This document shows, in pieces, positions 46,433-56,798 of a DNA stretch of 64,000 nt. The number at the start of each line of letters is the position of its first letter. Positions within the stretch are counted from its first letter, which is position 1. The position numbers and the translations under genes were made by a program. Source of the DNA: Cytospora piceicola (lineage: Eukaryota; Ascomycota; Sordariomycetes; Diaporthales; Cytosporaceae); assembly GCA_023375675.1 (NCBI GenBank), contig JALQBC010000029.1:434001-498000 (forward strand). Reading direction: 5' to 3'. The notes under the pieces were generated by a model. The model worked only from the letters and a program-made list of their open reading frames with translations. It did no database searches and was not told where the DNA came from.

Positions 46433-47479
46433 TGATCTCTTGGTAAGGTCAAACAGGCTTTCTTGCTTTTTCAACATTCAAAAGTACGGCGTTGGGGTGA
46501 TGTTGGCTTTCTTTGCTGGAGGGGCTGGTAGTTTGCCTTGTATGATAAGACGTTGCTAGCACGATACCAGATCCTATGCGGGCTGCGTCAGCATGCCATT
46601 CATACGAGAGCTATAGGCGTAGCCACCCGCCAACAGTGTTGGAAGCCCGTCTGCAAGCTCGAGGAGCCCATGACACCAAGCCGTCCCACCACTCCAGGCT
46701 GCGATGCCACTGCCGCGCTCCCCTTCCCACCCATCATATAAACATGCGCAAGACTCCCAACTTCAACCGGGGAGCAAATGGCGCAACGGCGAGTTGCGCC
46801 CCCGCCCCGGTTATTCTCTCTCCCCTAATCTCCTCTCCCAACCTCCCAAGTTCGAACCTCCAAAAGATCTTGGGAGTTTCCGACCAAAACAACCGTAGAA
46901 TCATCAAAAAGGCCTTGAGCACTTTTCGTGACCGCGGGGGGTTCATCCCCCGCGGGGAGTTTTTGCTGCCCGCCCCCTCCTTCTATTTTGTTTTTCTCTT
47001 TTTGCGTCACCTCTCTCTCTTCTCAACATGTCAGAAGGACGTTGAATGCAGCCTTCTGCTTGTGCTCTTCCGATAGTGCTGACCAAGTGTCTGCCATTGC
47101 GTCAAAGGCCGTCCCACCGGCGGGCCAACACGATGGAGTAGGTAGATAGGACAAGGCAGCGCCTTCATCATGGCACTGTCCTGTAATTCGTCATATGTTT
47201 GTTATGAGGGTATTTGTGAAATATGTGTTAGGGAGATGTGTCTGTGTGCCTAGGTAATGTGTATCAGTGGCCTAGGTCACTTCACAGGCACTGGAGCTAT
47301 CATCTAAACCAGAAATGACTGCTGTGATAACCCTATATAAATAAGACAAGGTCGGCGATGCTGGGTGCGTGTCATATGCATTTTCTAGAGGTTTGTGAGC
47401 AGTCGACCGTAAGCAGCAGCAGGTGATTTGGGCTCGCGACAAAGGAAGCAAGGAAGCAGACCCCGAAGCTATTCAGTAG
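46433..47479. other. Gene-poor interval with two GC hairpins
   Basis: No gene supported. Perfect hairpins lie at 46780-46800 (GGCGCAAC, 5-nt loop, GTTGCGCC) and 46932-46955 (CCGCGGGGG, 6-nt loop, CCCCCGCGG). A C/T-rich stretch (46970-47030) resembling a fungal 5' leader precedes an ATG at 47029 that hits a stop after five codons. Possibly a decayed gene start. Confidence 0.4.
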
Positions 47480-47650
47480 TCAGCGCTCAACTTGAACGAC
47501 CTTCGCCTGCGTCGCCCGAGATAGACCGAAGCAATCCTCGATAACAGGCAGCTGGGCAGCCACGAGATCACCTAATTCCATATAGCGACCTACCTTTTCC
47601 CTTACCTTCCATACCACGGGGACGATTATCTTTAATAGGCTACAAAGCAT
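47480..47650 (-). pseudogene. Short coding-like fragment (56 codons)
   Basis: An open frame from ATG at 47650 to a stop at 47480 gives a helical, protein-like sequence (LLKIIVPVVWKVREKVGRY; LVAAQLPVIEDCFGLSRATQ) of balanced composition, unlike the repeat-derived frames around it. No family recognised. It may be an exon or relic of a larger gene, since no flanking exons can be joined with confidence. Confidence 0.3.
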
Positions 47651-47699
47651 GATCACAGGGTTAAGACGGTCTCTGCTCTATGTCTAGTCAGCAGCGATG

Positions 47700-49030
47700 T
47701 ATTATTCTGAAAAGGTCATTTTATCAAGATAGTCACTTTATTCCAAAATGGTTTCTTCAGTCTGAAATGGTTTCTAGATACCTAGGTGTATATGTGCCTT
47801 CCCACCACCAGCTGCCTTCCCACCAGGTGCTTTCCTAAGGCGATAACCTTCAAGACCTCCAATACCATCAAGACCTATAAGTACTATACCGCGCAGCTGG
47901 CTATTTTGAAAACGCTCGGAGGCACGGTAACCTGGCCAGAAACTGTGGCTGATTGAACTTGAAGCAGAAAGACCGTTTTGAAATCTGTAAGACCGTTTTG
48001 AAATCCGTAGGGCCCATTCTAGGTTTAAATATATGCTAGGTCTTTAAGCTTATTCTGAAAGCCGACTGTTTCTACGTACCTAAGTCGTTTCGTACTTAAA
48101 TCGTTTTAAGTACTAAGATCGTTTTATATCGATATCGTTTTCAGGCACCGAGATCATTCTTAGAAACCTAGACGTAAAGATCTTAGCTAGGGATGAAGTT
48201 TCACCGTTCGAGAGTAACTTACTTAGTCTACCTACGTAGCTACTTTAAGGTCTAAAGGTCTTCAAGGTCTTGTTCTTAAAGGTCTATCTTAAAGGTCTTG
48301 ATGGTCTTGATGGTCTTGATGGTCTTGATGGTCTTGATGGTCTTGATGGTCTTGATGGTCTTGATCTTGAGAGGAAGGTCTTGATCTTAAAGGGAAGGTC
48401 TCGAAGGGAAGGTCTTAAAAATTGTTGCCTTAAGATCTTGAAGGGAAGGCACCTGGTGGGAAGGCATCTATCTGGTGGGAAGGCACCTGGTGGGAAGGCA
48501 CCTGGTGGGAACCTTGGCACCTGGTAGGAGGCAAGTACCTAGGTACCTAGGTACTTAAGGATCTGGAGACCATTTTAGAGCGAAGGGACCATTTCAGAGT
48601 AAGTGACCATTTCAGAGTAAGTGAACATTTCAGAGTAAAGTAACCATTTTAGCATAGTGAATAATGCCTGACTGAACTTGGGGCTAAAACCGTTTTAGAG
48701 CACGTAAACGGTACCTCTGAGCGTTTTCAAAATAACCAGTTGCGCGGTATGGCTAGGTAGCTAGACTTAGTAAGTTACTCTTGAACGGTGAAACTCCATC
48801 CTTAGCCGAGATCTCTACTAGATTACCTAGAAACAGTTAGGTCTTAAAGTGATTTTAGAGACCTAATATATATTGCAAATCAAATATTGCAATTCAAATA
48901 TATTGCAATCCAAAGACGGTTCTACGCAATTCAAACGGTCTTTAGGTTTCAAGTTCAGTAAGTATCCCTTTCTAGGAAGGGCACAGTGCCTTGAGCGTTT
49001 TGAAAATAACCAGCCGAGCGCTATGGAAGC
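47700..49030. repeat. Mosaic of tandem and scrambled inverted repeats
   Basis: A dense patchwork. Tandem parts: two copies of a 20-mer (47971-48010, GACCGTTTTGAAATC), eight exact GGTCTTGAT units (48294-48365), GGTGGGAAGGCACCT units (48446-48530), and an 18-mer GACCATTTCAGAGTAAGT (48568-48652). Inverted parts: 47730-47850 matches the reverse complement of 48415-48600; 47890-47940 matches that of about 48700-48760; 48185-48240 matches that of about 48755-48810; a further copy of the second lies at 48990-49025. Two overlapping TACCTAGGTA palindromes (48536-48553) sit inside. The order of paired segments is not that of a simple palindrome, so several rearrangements or insertions are needed. Confidence 0.75.
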
Positions 49031-49632
49031 TTGGGAGCCCAAATCCTTGTATATGTACATCAACGTCTTCAAGGCCTCTAGGTACCTCTCCACTGTACAA
49101 GAGACCATACCCTGCAAAGTCTGGCAGATTTGCTCCAGGTAGATGCGCTCGTGCCACAATCAATTGCACCGCTGCGCGATCCAATAGCTCCTCTGGGGTT
49201 CTGACCAGCTTTGCAACACCGGTCTCGATCACATCGGCTGCCTTCTTGCCGAGGAGTAGGTAGAAATTTCATCTTCTGTTGCTTGATATCAGGGCCAGGT
49301 TACGTGGCATTGGAGACCACTTAGAAGATCCCAGTAGCAACGTCTGCCTTGGTGAGTACAGTGTGTTTGTCTGGATCGAAGCCGTCGATGGTTGCTGGGG
49401 TAGTGACTTGTTTGGGATCGAATGGCAACTTTGCAGATGCCCCTCCTTCCATTGTCTCAGGCAAGATGCACAAACCTACACGGACAAATTTCGCCAGGTT
49501 AGGCTGAGGTGGAATAGTGTCGGCGGAGACCACGGTAGCTTCACCATCGATAGCCCAAGGCGCCGGTTGGGTGTCCAAACCCCTAGGCAGCACGAAGCTT
49601 GTAATATTCATCTCAGGCCGCCAGGCGACCAT
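48972..49632 (-). pseudogene. Probable broken gene, unknown function
   Basis: Two coding-like segments on the minus strand: 49321..49632 (about 103 codons; for example ITSFVLPRGLDTQPAPWAID, ILPETMEGGASAKLPFDP) and 48972..49232 or slightly longer (about 86 codons; VAKLVRTPEELLDRAAVQL, ANLPDFAGYGLLYSGE). They have balanced amino-acid composition but a stop and frame change separate them near 49272-49325; an intron there (acceptor CAACAG at about 49276) could partly bridge it but no clean splice keeps the frame. The 3' end merges with the repeat mosaic. I do not recognise the family; either a decayed gene or a real gene with exons I have not placed. Confidence 0.35.
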
Positions 49633-50129
49633 GCCTTATTGTGGTGTTTTTCAATAAGGGTATCGTGAACTGAGCCGTGGGCGATGGTACGCGCTCTGTA
49701 GCAGGGCGAATGCAACTGGTACGGAGGATTTTGGATCGAGAATTTAACGTAGAAGCGATTGAATTCAAGTTATAGCTACTATGTTAGGTATGGCTCACAC
49801 ACGAACTAGGGCAAACTGAAGAAACAGGCACATTGTAGTGTAGTTTACAGTGATTTAATTCCGGGTGTGTTGTGTTGTGTCTAGAGAAACTAACTAACAG
49901 CCTGGGAGGGAAGGAAATGGTGTTTCAGGGTGCTCAGCCTAGCTAAATTCGCTTACGTAAGCGTCCGACAGTTGATGCGTGTTTGGGCGCCAAAGTGAAT
50001 TGTCTCCGTCAGACATAACGATACTATAGCTTTACTGAAGGTATTGTGATGTCGAGTAGATTGTAAAACCTGAATACTACCGCGATGTTTCGCCGCCAGA
50101 ACTACCTAGGTAGTTAGAGAGACATTTAG
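49633..50129. other. Intergenic region
   Basis: About 500 bp with no gene. It contains a GTGTGTTGTGTTGTG run (49864-49879) and a TACCTAGGTA (50103-50112). Confidence 0.4.
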
Positions 50130-50581
50130 AATGGCAGGAGTGTTAAGTGTTGTATATAAATAGAAGGTTGAGTAGGCAGAAGGTAGGAGGGTATCTACCC
50201 CCTTAAACGTTATATAAGTAGAAGCTAAGTCGGTAAAACGTTAGGTAGACAGAAGGCTAAGTAGGTAAGTAGAATGTGGGTAGGTAGAATGTAGGTAGGT
50301 AGAATATAGGTAGGTAGAATATAGGTAGGTAGAATATAGGTAGGTAGAATGTAGGTAGGTAGAATGTAGGTAGGTAGAATATAGGTAGGTAGGATGTAAG
50401 TAGGTAGATAGGATGTAGGTAGGTAGATAGGATGTAGGTAGATAGGTAGGATGTAGGTAGGTAGGTAGGATGTACGTAAGGTAGGTAGGATGTAGGTGGG
50501 TAGGTGGAGGGGTAGAAGGTTAGGAGGTTGGTAGAGTAAGTGACCGAGAGTAAGCCGAACTCTCTATCTAGGTCTATATAA
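50130..50581 (+). repeat. GTAGGTAGAATATAG / GTAGGATGTAG array with conserved 3' module (copy 2)
   Basis: Tandem TAGGTAGAAT(A/G)TAGG units (50261-50395) grading into GTAGGTAGGATGTAG units (50395-50508), then AGAAGGTTAGGAGGTTGG and a module at 50543-50581 identical over 39 bp to 38563-38601. The left flank (50130-50260) is a degenerate version of the same units. Larger than copy 1; same orientation. Confidence 0.85.
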
Positions 50582-52571
50582 CCAGGTGACCCCTAACATC
50601 AGCGGGGTCCTCCCAGGTTCCCCGGAATTGAGGCTCAACCCCATTATCCACTTAAACCTTATCAACTCACCAATCCTTTGGGATTGATTGCTTAGACATA
50701 TGCTGCACTCTTCTCCAAGCCATGAAGATGTTTATACTTGGGCAATTCTGAGAATGGCGGTTCCGACAATGCCTGGAAGCATATCAAGATTTCACAACAC
50801 TGACGCTATGCCTGAAGTTGTTCAAGTGAGGGGACCGCTGCGGTACGCTAAAGTTTAGAGGCCGCTATGCACGGTCCCGATGTTCCCGCGCGGGGGCGCC
50901 GACACTCGCTTCCGATGGATGGGCTTACTTACACAGCAGTTGCTTACTTACAGACATGAAGGCGAGGCGGCGAGACGGTGTTGGCATATCTGTAAAATGT
51001 TGGTTCGACTCATCTTTCAGCTGTCAGCATAAAGTTGATATAATCTCCAACACACCGGACGTGAAGGTCCGGAGAAGGACACAGACGAGTGGTTGTCTAG
51101 GTGTGTGGTTTCGTGCGGTTCCAATCGGCGATCACGCACCGGGCGTCGAGGTGGCTTACCTACCTACATACCTAGGTAGGTAGGTACTTAGTTACCTACC
51201 TTTTTGTATACCGTCACCCATACATATCTACCTATGGGTACCCTAGGGTAGGTACATAGGACGGCTTGGAGCAGGAGGCAGGAGGCAGGAGGCAGGAGGC
51301 AGGAGGCAGGAGGCAGGAGGCAGGAGGCAGGAGGCAGCCTACCCCTCCTCGTCTGCAGAAGAGGATTGATTGTCCAACCCACCTTCAGCTGCTGTCCTGG
51401 GGTCAGGCGATCGACTACCAAGTCTTGCCTAGCAACTTTAGTCGGACTCGACAAGAGCTGACAGTTCTGGCCAGGTAGGTCGTGTTAGTCCCGCGAGTGT
51501 GTTGTCGAATGGGAGGTCGATGAATACTGAGAGGCTTGTCCCTCCACACCCAACAGCTGCCACACCGTCCAGTGGCTACTGCAATCCGGGGTAGACGATG
51601 TTAAGTACGGCACGCGGACGTCACCCACCGGCCCAGACCACCTTGGGGCATGCTTGCTGTACTACCATATGAGCATATGGGAACCAACCTGGGCAGGTAT
51701 ACCTAGGTACTCTGTAGATCTGTTTTATATGCGATCCTAACGACTGGTCGCTGAGGGAAGGGCGGCCCAAGTGACGTAAAGGTGGGGGGATACTCAGCCA
51801 CTCACTCACACACTCACTCACACTCACTCACTCACTCACTTATTGACTCCCGAACTCTAGATTGTCACATTGGGTTTGTCTGTGTAGATACTTCGTCTGT
51901 TATACTGTACACTGCGTACTTGACCCTCGGTAGGTACACTGTTTTAACCTCTGACACCGCCCCGGATGCTAGTCCTATAACCTCCTTAGCTGTTGAGCCA
52001 ACATGCCGGTTGCATTACCTCATTGAGCAGATATGTAAGACTAGTTCAAAAGGCTATTCATCCTCAAGTGCTCCAAGGTCCTCAAGAAGCAGTCAGGCAA
52101 GTCCAAGCCTGGGGGAAAACAAAGGCAACTGGCTACTAGCATTGGCCACAGGCGAATGAGCATGAAGCACGACTATCACCAGCTTCGCCCCTAAACTAGA
52201 CCGCTTTCCCTCGGTTTGTTTGTTGTACGGTCTCGCCCTTTCCCTGACTGGTACTGACTGACGGCCGTGCTACGCAATGTGGCAGGAGCTTGGCCGGTCA
52301 AACCAAACCTGTGCCGTGGGCCATTCCAAGCTGGTCATCTCACACAAGGTGTTGCTATGTATGCACCCTTGTCGATCGATCCTTGGGATTTCCCTTCGAG
52401 TACAAAGACAAGACTCCCTCCCATCCTAGAACCCATCTCCTTTCCTACGCAATCTCTCACAACATCAGCCTCCTTCATAAATCAAGCACGCATCCTCCTC
52501 GACCTCGACATACCAGTACAGACGAATAGAACAAAGCATACATAGCACCTTTACCCAACACCATCAACAAC
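50582..52571. other. Gene-poor interval with microsatellites
   Basis: 2 kb with no supported gene. It holds a 7-bp minisatellite (AGGAGGC, about nine copies, 51273-51336), a CACT/CACACT run (51799-51840), TACCTAGGTA sites at 51169-51178 and 51700-51709, and C-rich promoter-like DNA near the right edge ahead of the small gene. Confidence 0.5.
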
Positions 52572-53015
52572 ATGACAGGTTCGTAACCCACTCGGTCGTG
52601 GGGGAGCTTCCCCCCCAGATCTCCCCCCTTCCCTGCCCCTCTCTTCTACCCCCACAGCCATATAGGTATTGCAACCGGTGAAGCCCACGCACGAGAAGCA
52701 GCACAACACTAACCCCCCCGCCACCTCATCGCAGACCAGAACCAAAACCAAGAAGCCCCCGGCATCGCCAGCATGCAGAGCCCCTTCGGCTCCGAGCCCG
52801 GCAACCTGTCGCCCTCCTCCCAGGGCTCCCCCCCGGCCGCCGACCACCGGCGCATGAGCGCCGAGTGGGACGCCTCCAAGGTGCCCCCCAGCCGGTTCCA
52901 GCGCCGCAAGGGCTCCATCTACTCGACGCCCGCGTCCAGGGACGGCCACATCGACAAGAACTACGCCGAGAAGTACCACGAGAAGCTCGCCGAGAAGGGC
53001 TGGGGCAAGAAATAG
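52572..53015 (+). CDS. Small conserved basic protein (95 or 99 aa)
   Basis: Function unknown. Simplest model: exons 52572..52578 and 52735..53015, with a 156-bp intron (GTTCGT donor; CACTAAC branch; CGCAG acceptor), 95 aa starting MTDQNQNQEAPGIASMQSPF. Alternatively a 12-nt exon (52666..52677) is retained between two introns, adding four residues (GIAT) without changing frame. The main exon encodes a Ser/Pro/Gly-rich head and a conserved-looking tail (VPPSRFQRRKGSIYSTPASR, GHIDKNYAEKYHEKLAEKGW) with a basic RFQRRKGSIYS motif that could be phosphorylated. No signal peptide or membrane helix. Convergent with SYF1. Confidence 0.7.
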
Positions 53016-53655
53016 GGCGCCGCGCCCGCCGGCCCGCCCCGCGAGGCGCCCGTCGCGTCCTCGTCGTCGACGTCGCTGCCCCCCGGCGGCAAGACCAGCA
53101 GCGGTGATCGCAGGCCCTCCTTGACGGCGACGGCCAAGCCGGAGATGGCGCACAGGCGCAGTTCTGCCGGCTTCTCGTTCTCGATGAGTGGCGCGAAGCA
53201 TCTTTTTCGTTGACAAGGGGAGATCAAGGCGTAGGACAACACACGAACGCCAAAGTTTTTGACTTGCAAAGCACCTTCATTTCGCAGTGTTTTCAGTGAC
53301 AGGCCACGGCGCGCGGGAACTGGTGGTGGCTGGTGTACGCTGTCGGCGTTATGTATGTATTAAAGGGATACCACGGCCGGGCCCCTTTGGCGGTTAACGG
53401 CACGGAAATTGCGATCTGTAAGAGATTGGGACCGGTTCACCTCATCAGAGTGATACTCGCCGCAATTAGCACTTTGTTTTCAAATGGGACTGAATTGACT
53501 CGTTGGTGGAAAAAAAAAATAGTACCACGTTGCTCAAGCGCCTCTGCACTCCCTCCATGAAGATTTGGAACAGACCCGAACTTTGACATTTCCCCCGCCT
53601 TTGACCCAAACACAAGTAATTTACCCTGCCCTACCCCCTCTATATGGTTTCTATC
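53016..53655. other. Intergenic region between convergent genes
   Basis: 640 bp; GC-rich near the small gene, otherwise unremarkable. An A9 run occurs at about 53510-53518. No gene recognised. Confidence 0.4.
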
Positions 53656-56142
53656 TCATTCATCCATATCATCAATGTCAATCGCATCCGGATTGGCCGC
53701 CACAGGCTCCGGCTCCGGCGCCCCCCTCGGGTTGTCGGCCGCCGGCACGAAGCCCACAGGCGCCCGGGCCTGCCTCTCCAGTGCCGCCATCGCGTCCATG
53801 GTCTCCTCGTCCGCCTCGCCGACACCTCCCTGCGCCTGTGCCTGTACCTGCCTCGCGAGCGCCTGGGAGGCGATGAAGTTGACGTCGGTGTTGTACTGCG
53901 CCTGGACGCTGCGCTTGATCCTGCGCATCTCCTTGTACGTGTCGTCGTTGCCGTGCTGCACCTCGAACTGCTCCCACTTCGACCAGAAGTCGGGGTTGGT
54001 GCGGGGGTCGCAGAACTGAGACGCATGGCCATAGATGGCGCGCGCCCTGTCGATCTCGCCGAGCCTCTTCTCCATGTCTGCGAACTTGAGACACATGTCG
54101 CGTGCCTCCTTGTCTGGCAGTGCGGCGATGGCCCTCTCGTAGATCGGTCTTGTTGATGGCAGGCCGAAGTTGGAGGCGGACTTGGTGATGTAGAAGTTGA
54201 ACATGTCTGCGCGGTCTTCGTCGCCAACTGCCCGTGTCGCCCTTTCGTAGATGCGCATGGCGTGCCGTGCCAGGCCCCTTTCCTCCTCCAGGTTGCCGTA
54301 CATTAGATATAGGACCTTGGCGAACTTGGGTGGACAGTCCTCGATGGATTGTTCGAAAAGGTCGCGCAACCGTTCTATGCCAATCTGGCGGTCCACGGCC
54401 TTTGTGAGATACAGATTCCATAGCTCGAATGCAACCGGGTAGCTGAAGAGGTCCAAGCCACGTTCGTATATCTTGAACGACTCTTCGAAATAGTTGTTCT
54501 CTTCCAGGAGAGTGGCGTAGTTGACCACGGTCTGCGGCGTTGCGATCCGAAGCTCGAATATCCTCTCGTAGACTTTCTTGGTCTCTTCCAACGAGCTGAC
54601 ACTTTCCACGAGATCCACGTAGAAACTCCATAATTTCCAGCTCTTATGTACCCTTTGCTGCGGGGACAGCGTCTCGTCGAAGTAGTCGACGGTGGATCGT
54701 TTCGGCGCCTGGACGGCCTTGGCCATGATCTTGACTGCCTCGTCGAAATTCTCATTTCGCAGCTCCATCTCAGCCCATTCAATCCACATGTCGGCCAGCT
54801 CAGCCACGGACTTGAACGGAACCTTCACGGCCTTCTCCATGATGATTCGCGCATTTCGTATGTCGCCGCCCTTCTCATAAAACTTGGCATAGTTGGCCCA
54901 TAATTGGTGGAAGGCGCCAACGGCCTTCTTAGGTTGTATTGCCGCAATGGCATCCGTGTAGGTCTGAACGACCTGTTCCTTGTTTTCTCCCCACAGCGCC
55001 ACGCGTTTTTCCCACTCATTGACGTTGTTGGGGTTCTGTCGCAGCAGAACATCGTTCAATAGGAATGGTCGCCGGTCCATCAGGTGCTCGAACCTCATCA
55101 TGCGAATATCCAGGTCAAAATCTGCGGTCTCGTCCACGACGCCCTTCTCGGCGCGCTGTTGTGCCACCTCCATCAGGGCGCCTATGATTGACTCCTCAAA
55201 CTCGGCATATGAGTCGAAGACAAGGGTGAAATCCCGGACGGTCATAACCGTCGTGACGCCCTCCTCGAACACGTCTCTGGCCCGCTCAAAGCTGCCTCTC
55301 CTTATCCAGTAGGTGGCCAGGCCCACCCATAGCTTCCCTCTCTGATCCGAGAACCGCTCAATACCGCTCCGTATGATCAGGTCGACATCGATACCGGTTT
55401 CGTGGCCCGTCTTGACCTTTGTCGCGTGCTCGACAATCAAGTCAACCATCTCGCTCCACAGCTCGTAGTGTCCCTTTCCATGTTTGCTCTGGAAGCGTTG
55501 GTTGTTCAGTATGGAGATGTATTTTTCCACAGCTTCCGTATACAGCCCCTCCTGGACGAGGAGCTCGATGAAATCCTCCGCGTCCTCCGGGTGGACCTGC
55601 ATGTACCGCCTCCAGATCTTGACAGCTGTCAACCCACCAGCGGAGTTTGCGAAGGGTCGGTAGAGCGCCCATATCCGGTTGTGCTGGGTGATAGGCAGCG
55701 CGCGAAGGGCACGGTCGAAGGTGTGTCGCGTCAGGGTGACGAGGGGCTGCTGCATCAGGAACTTGAGGTACATCTCCCATATCCTGGGCATCTTGTTGAG
55801 CAGGATCAATGCCCGTTCAAACAAGGCATTGACCTTGCGGTACTCGGCGGCAAAGACGGCCGCATTGAGCTTGGAGACGTGTTTGACCCGGAAGTTGAGG
55901 TAGACCTTCCACAGCTTGTAGGAACGAGGAAGTTGTATGCAGGCGCGCTCGAGGACGGATGCTTGCTCCTGGACGGTGCCGTGTTGGAGTTTCAACTCGA
56001 AATACGCCAGCCATGGTTTCGTACTGCCGGGGTTCCGCTGGATGTCCTGCTCGTAGACAAAGTCGTCGTTGGAGACAAGTGTCAGGTCGGGCTGGCGCGC
56101 GACGCCGTTCTTCAACGGCCCTGTTGACGGCATGGCGGGCAT
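53656..56142 (-). CDS. SYF1: Pre-mRNA-splicing factor SYF1 (HAT-repeat, Prp19 complex)
   Basis: Scaffold of the Prp19-associated complex in activated spliceosomes (human XAB2). Intronless, 828 aa from ATG 56142 (MPAMPSTGPLKNG); the frame is open upstream to an ATG at 56298, which would add 52 residues of leader-like sequence and is less likely. HAT repeats run almost end to end (for example NPGSTKPWLAYFELKLQHG, LPRSYKLWKVYLNFRVKHV, MPRIWEMYLKFLMQQP, TFDRALRALPITQHNRIWAL, ELWNLYLTKAVDRQIGIERL, LYLMYGNLEEERGLARHAM), with the regular Trp and Tyr anchors. The C-terminal 50 residues are acidic (AIDIDDMDE end). Nuclear. Divergent from VMA8 at 56799. Length matches the family. Confidence 0.97.
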   Translation of the reverse strand: MPAMPSTGPLKNGVARQPDLTLVSNDDFVYEQDIQRNPGSTKPWLAYFELKLQHGTVQEQASVLERACIQLPRSYKLWKVYLNFRVKHVSKLNAAVFAAEYRKVNALFERALILLNKMPRIWEMYLKFLMQQPLVTLTRHTFDRALRALPITQHNRIWALYRPFANSAGGLTAVKIWRRYMQVHPEDAEDFIELLVQEGLYTEAVEKYISILNNQRFQSKHGKGHYELWSEMVDLIVEHATKVKTGHETGIDVDLIIRSGIERFSDQRGKLWVGLATYWIRRGSFERARDVFEEGVTTVMTVRDFTLVFDSYAEFEESIIGALMEVAQQRAEKGVVDETADFDLDIRMMRFEHLMDRRPFLLNDVLLRQNPNNVNEWEKRVALWGENKEQVVQTYTDAIAAIQPKKAVGAFHQLWANYAKFYEKGGDIRNARIIMEKAVKVPFKSVAELADMWIEWAEMELRNENFDEAVKIMAKAVQAPKRSTVDYFDETLSPQQRVHKSWKLWSFYVDLVESVSSLEETKKVYERIFELRIATPQTVVNYATLLEENNYFEESFKIYERGLDLFSYPVAFELWNLYLTKAVDRQIGIERLRDLFEQSIEDCPPKFAKVLYLMYGNLEEERGLARHAMRIYERATRAVGDEDRADMFNFYITKSASNFGLPSTRPIYERAIAALPDKEARDMCLKFADMEKRLGEIDRARAIYGHASQFCDPRTNPDFWSKWEQFEVQHGNDDTYKEMRRIKRSVQAQYNTDVNFIASQALARQVQAQAQGGVGEADEETMDAMAALERQARAPVGFVPAADNPRGAPEPEPVAANPDAIDIDDMDE

Positions 56143-56798
56143 CGTGAGCTCGGCAGCGGGAGGGCAGCAGCTCACAAGGTGTGAGTAAGTGATTTTTGGT
56201 GTAAAGGAACTCGCGTCCTGGTTCAGGGCATGGCTGGTGTGCCCCAGGCGAGGTGAGAAGTGGTTGTCGGGCGACAATGCTGGGTGACGACGTTGCAATG
56301 CGCAGGCAGGTGGTTGCTGTGTGCTGTGGAATAAGATGGGCCAATTTTCTTTTCGGTCGCGCTGCTTGGTCCCAAGAATCCAAGGTTCAATGCGGGCGCT
56401 GCCGAATTGGGCCGGCAGTAGTTGGGGGCAGGGGCGGCAAGGCCGCTATCAGGCAGTGGCAGAGTGGCTACTGTAATGAATAAATCCTAGGCCACACAGC
56501 ACATATCACTCAGGCGGGCCAGTGCTCCACTCTAGAGCTATGCCGCTATGTCTGGTGGTAGTGATCCCTCCCACGCGCCCTCACTGACGACAGAGCTCCA
56601 GAAATAGATCGGACCGCTGCATTGTTTTGTACCCAGACGACACCACCAGCTTGACTGTGCTTCTCTGATCCGATATACCGTGCCTGCGGTCTCTAATTCT
56701 AAAGAAAATACCGGCTACTGTGGCAACCGGCGGGTTTACATACATACATACATACATACAACCATCTCCCAAGACTCCCCCGATAACGAGCTGCCAAC
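56143..56798. promoter_or_regulatory. Divergent promoter region, SYF1 / VMA8
   Basis: 656 bp between head-to-head housekeeping genes. CCAAT on the plus strand at 56341-56345 and an ATTGG near 56405 are candidate CCAAT boxes. A (CATA)n run lies at 56739-56758, about 40 bp upstream of the VMA8 ATG. No other site claimed. Confidence 0.45.

Noticed and set aside
46576..47076. 166-codon plus-strand gene
   Set aside because: No motif, runs through the hairpins and the pyrimidine tract, and has no upstream promoter-like sequence.
47029..47149. Small spliced gene starting at the ATG after the pyrimidine tract
   Set aside because: Any intron that would extend the frame is under 45 bp and lacks a branch site; kept only as a possible decayed start.
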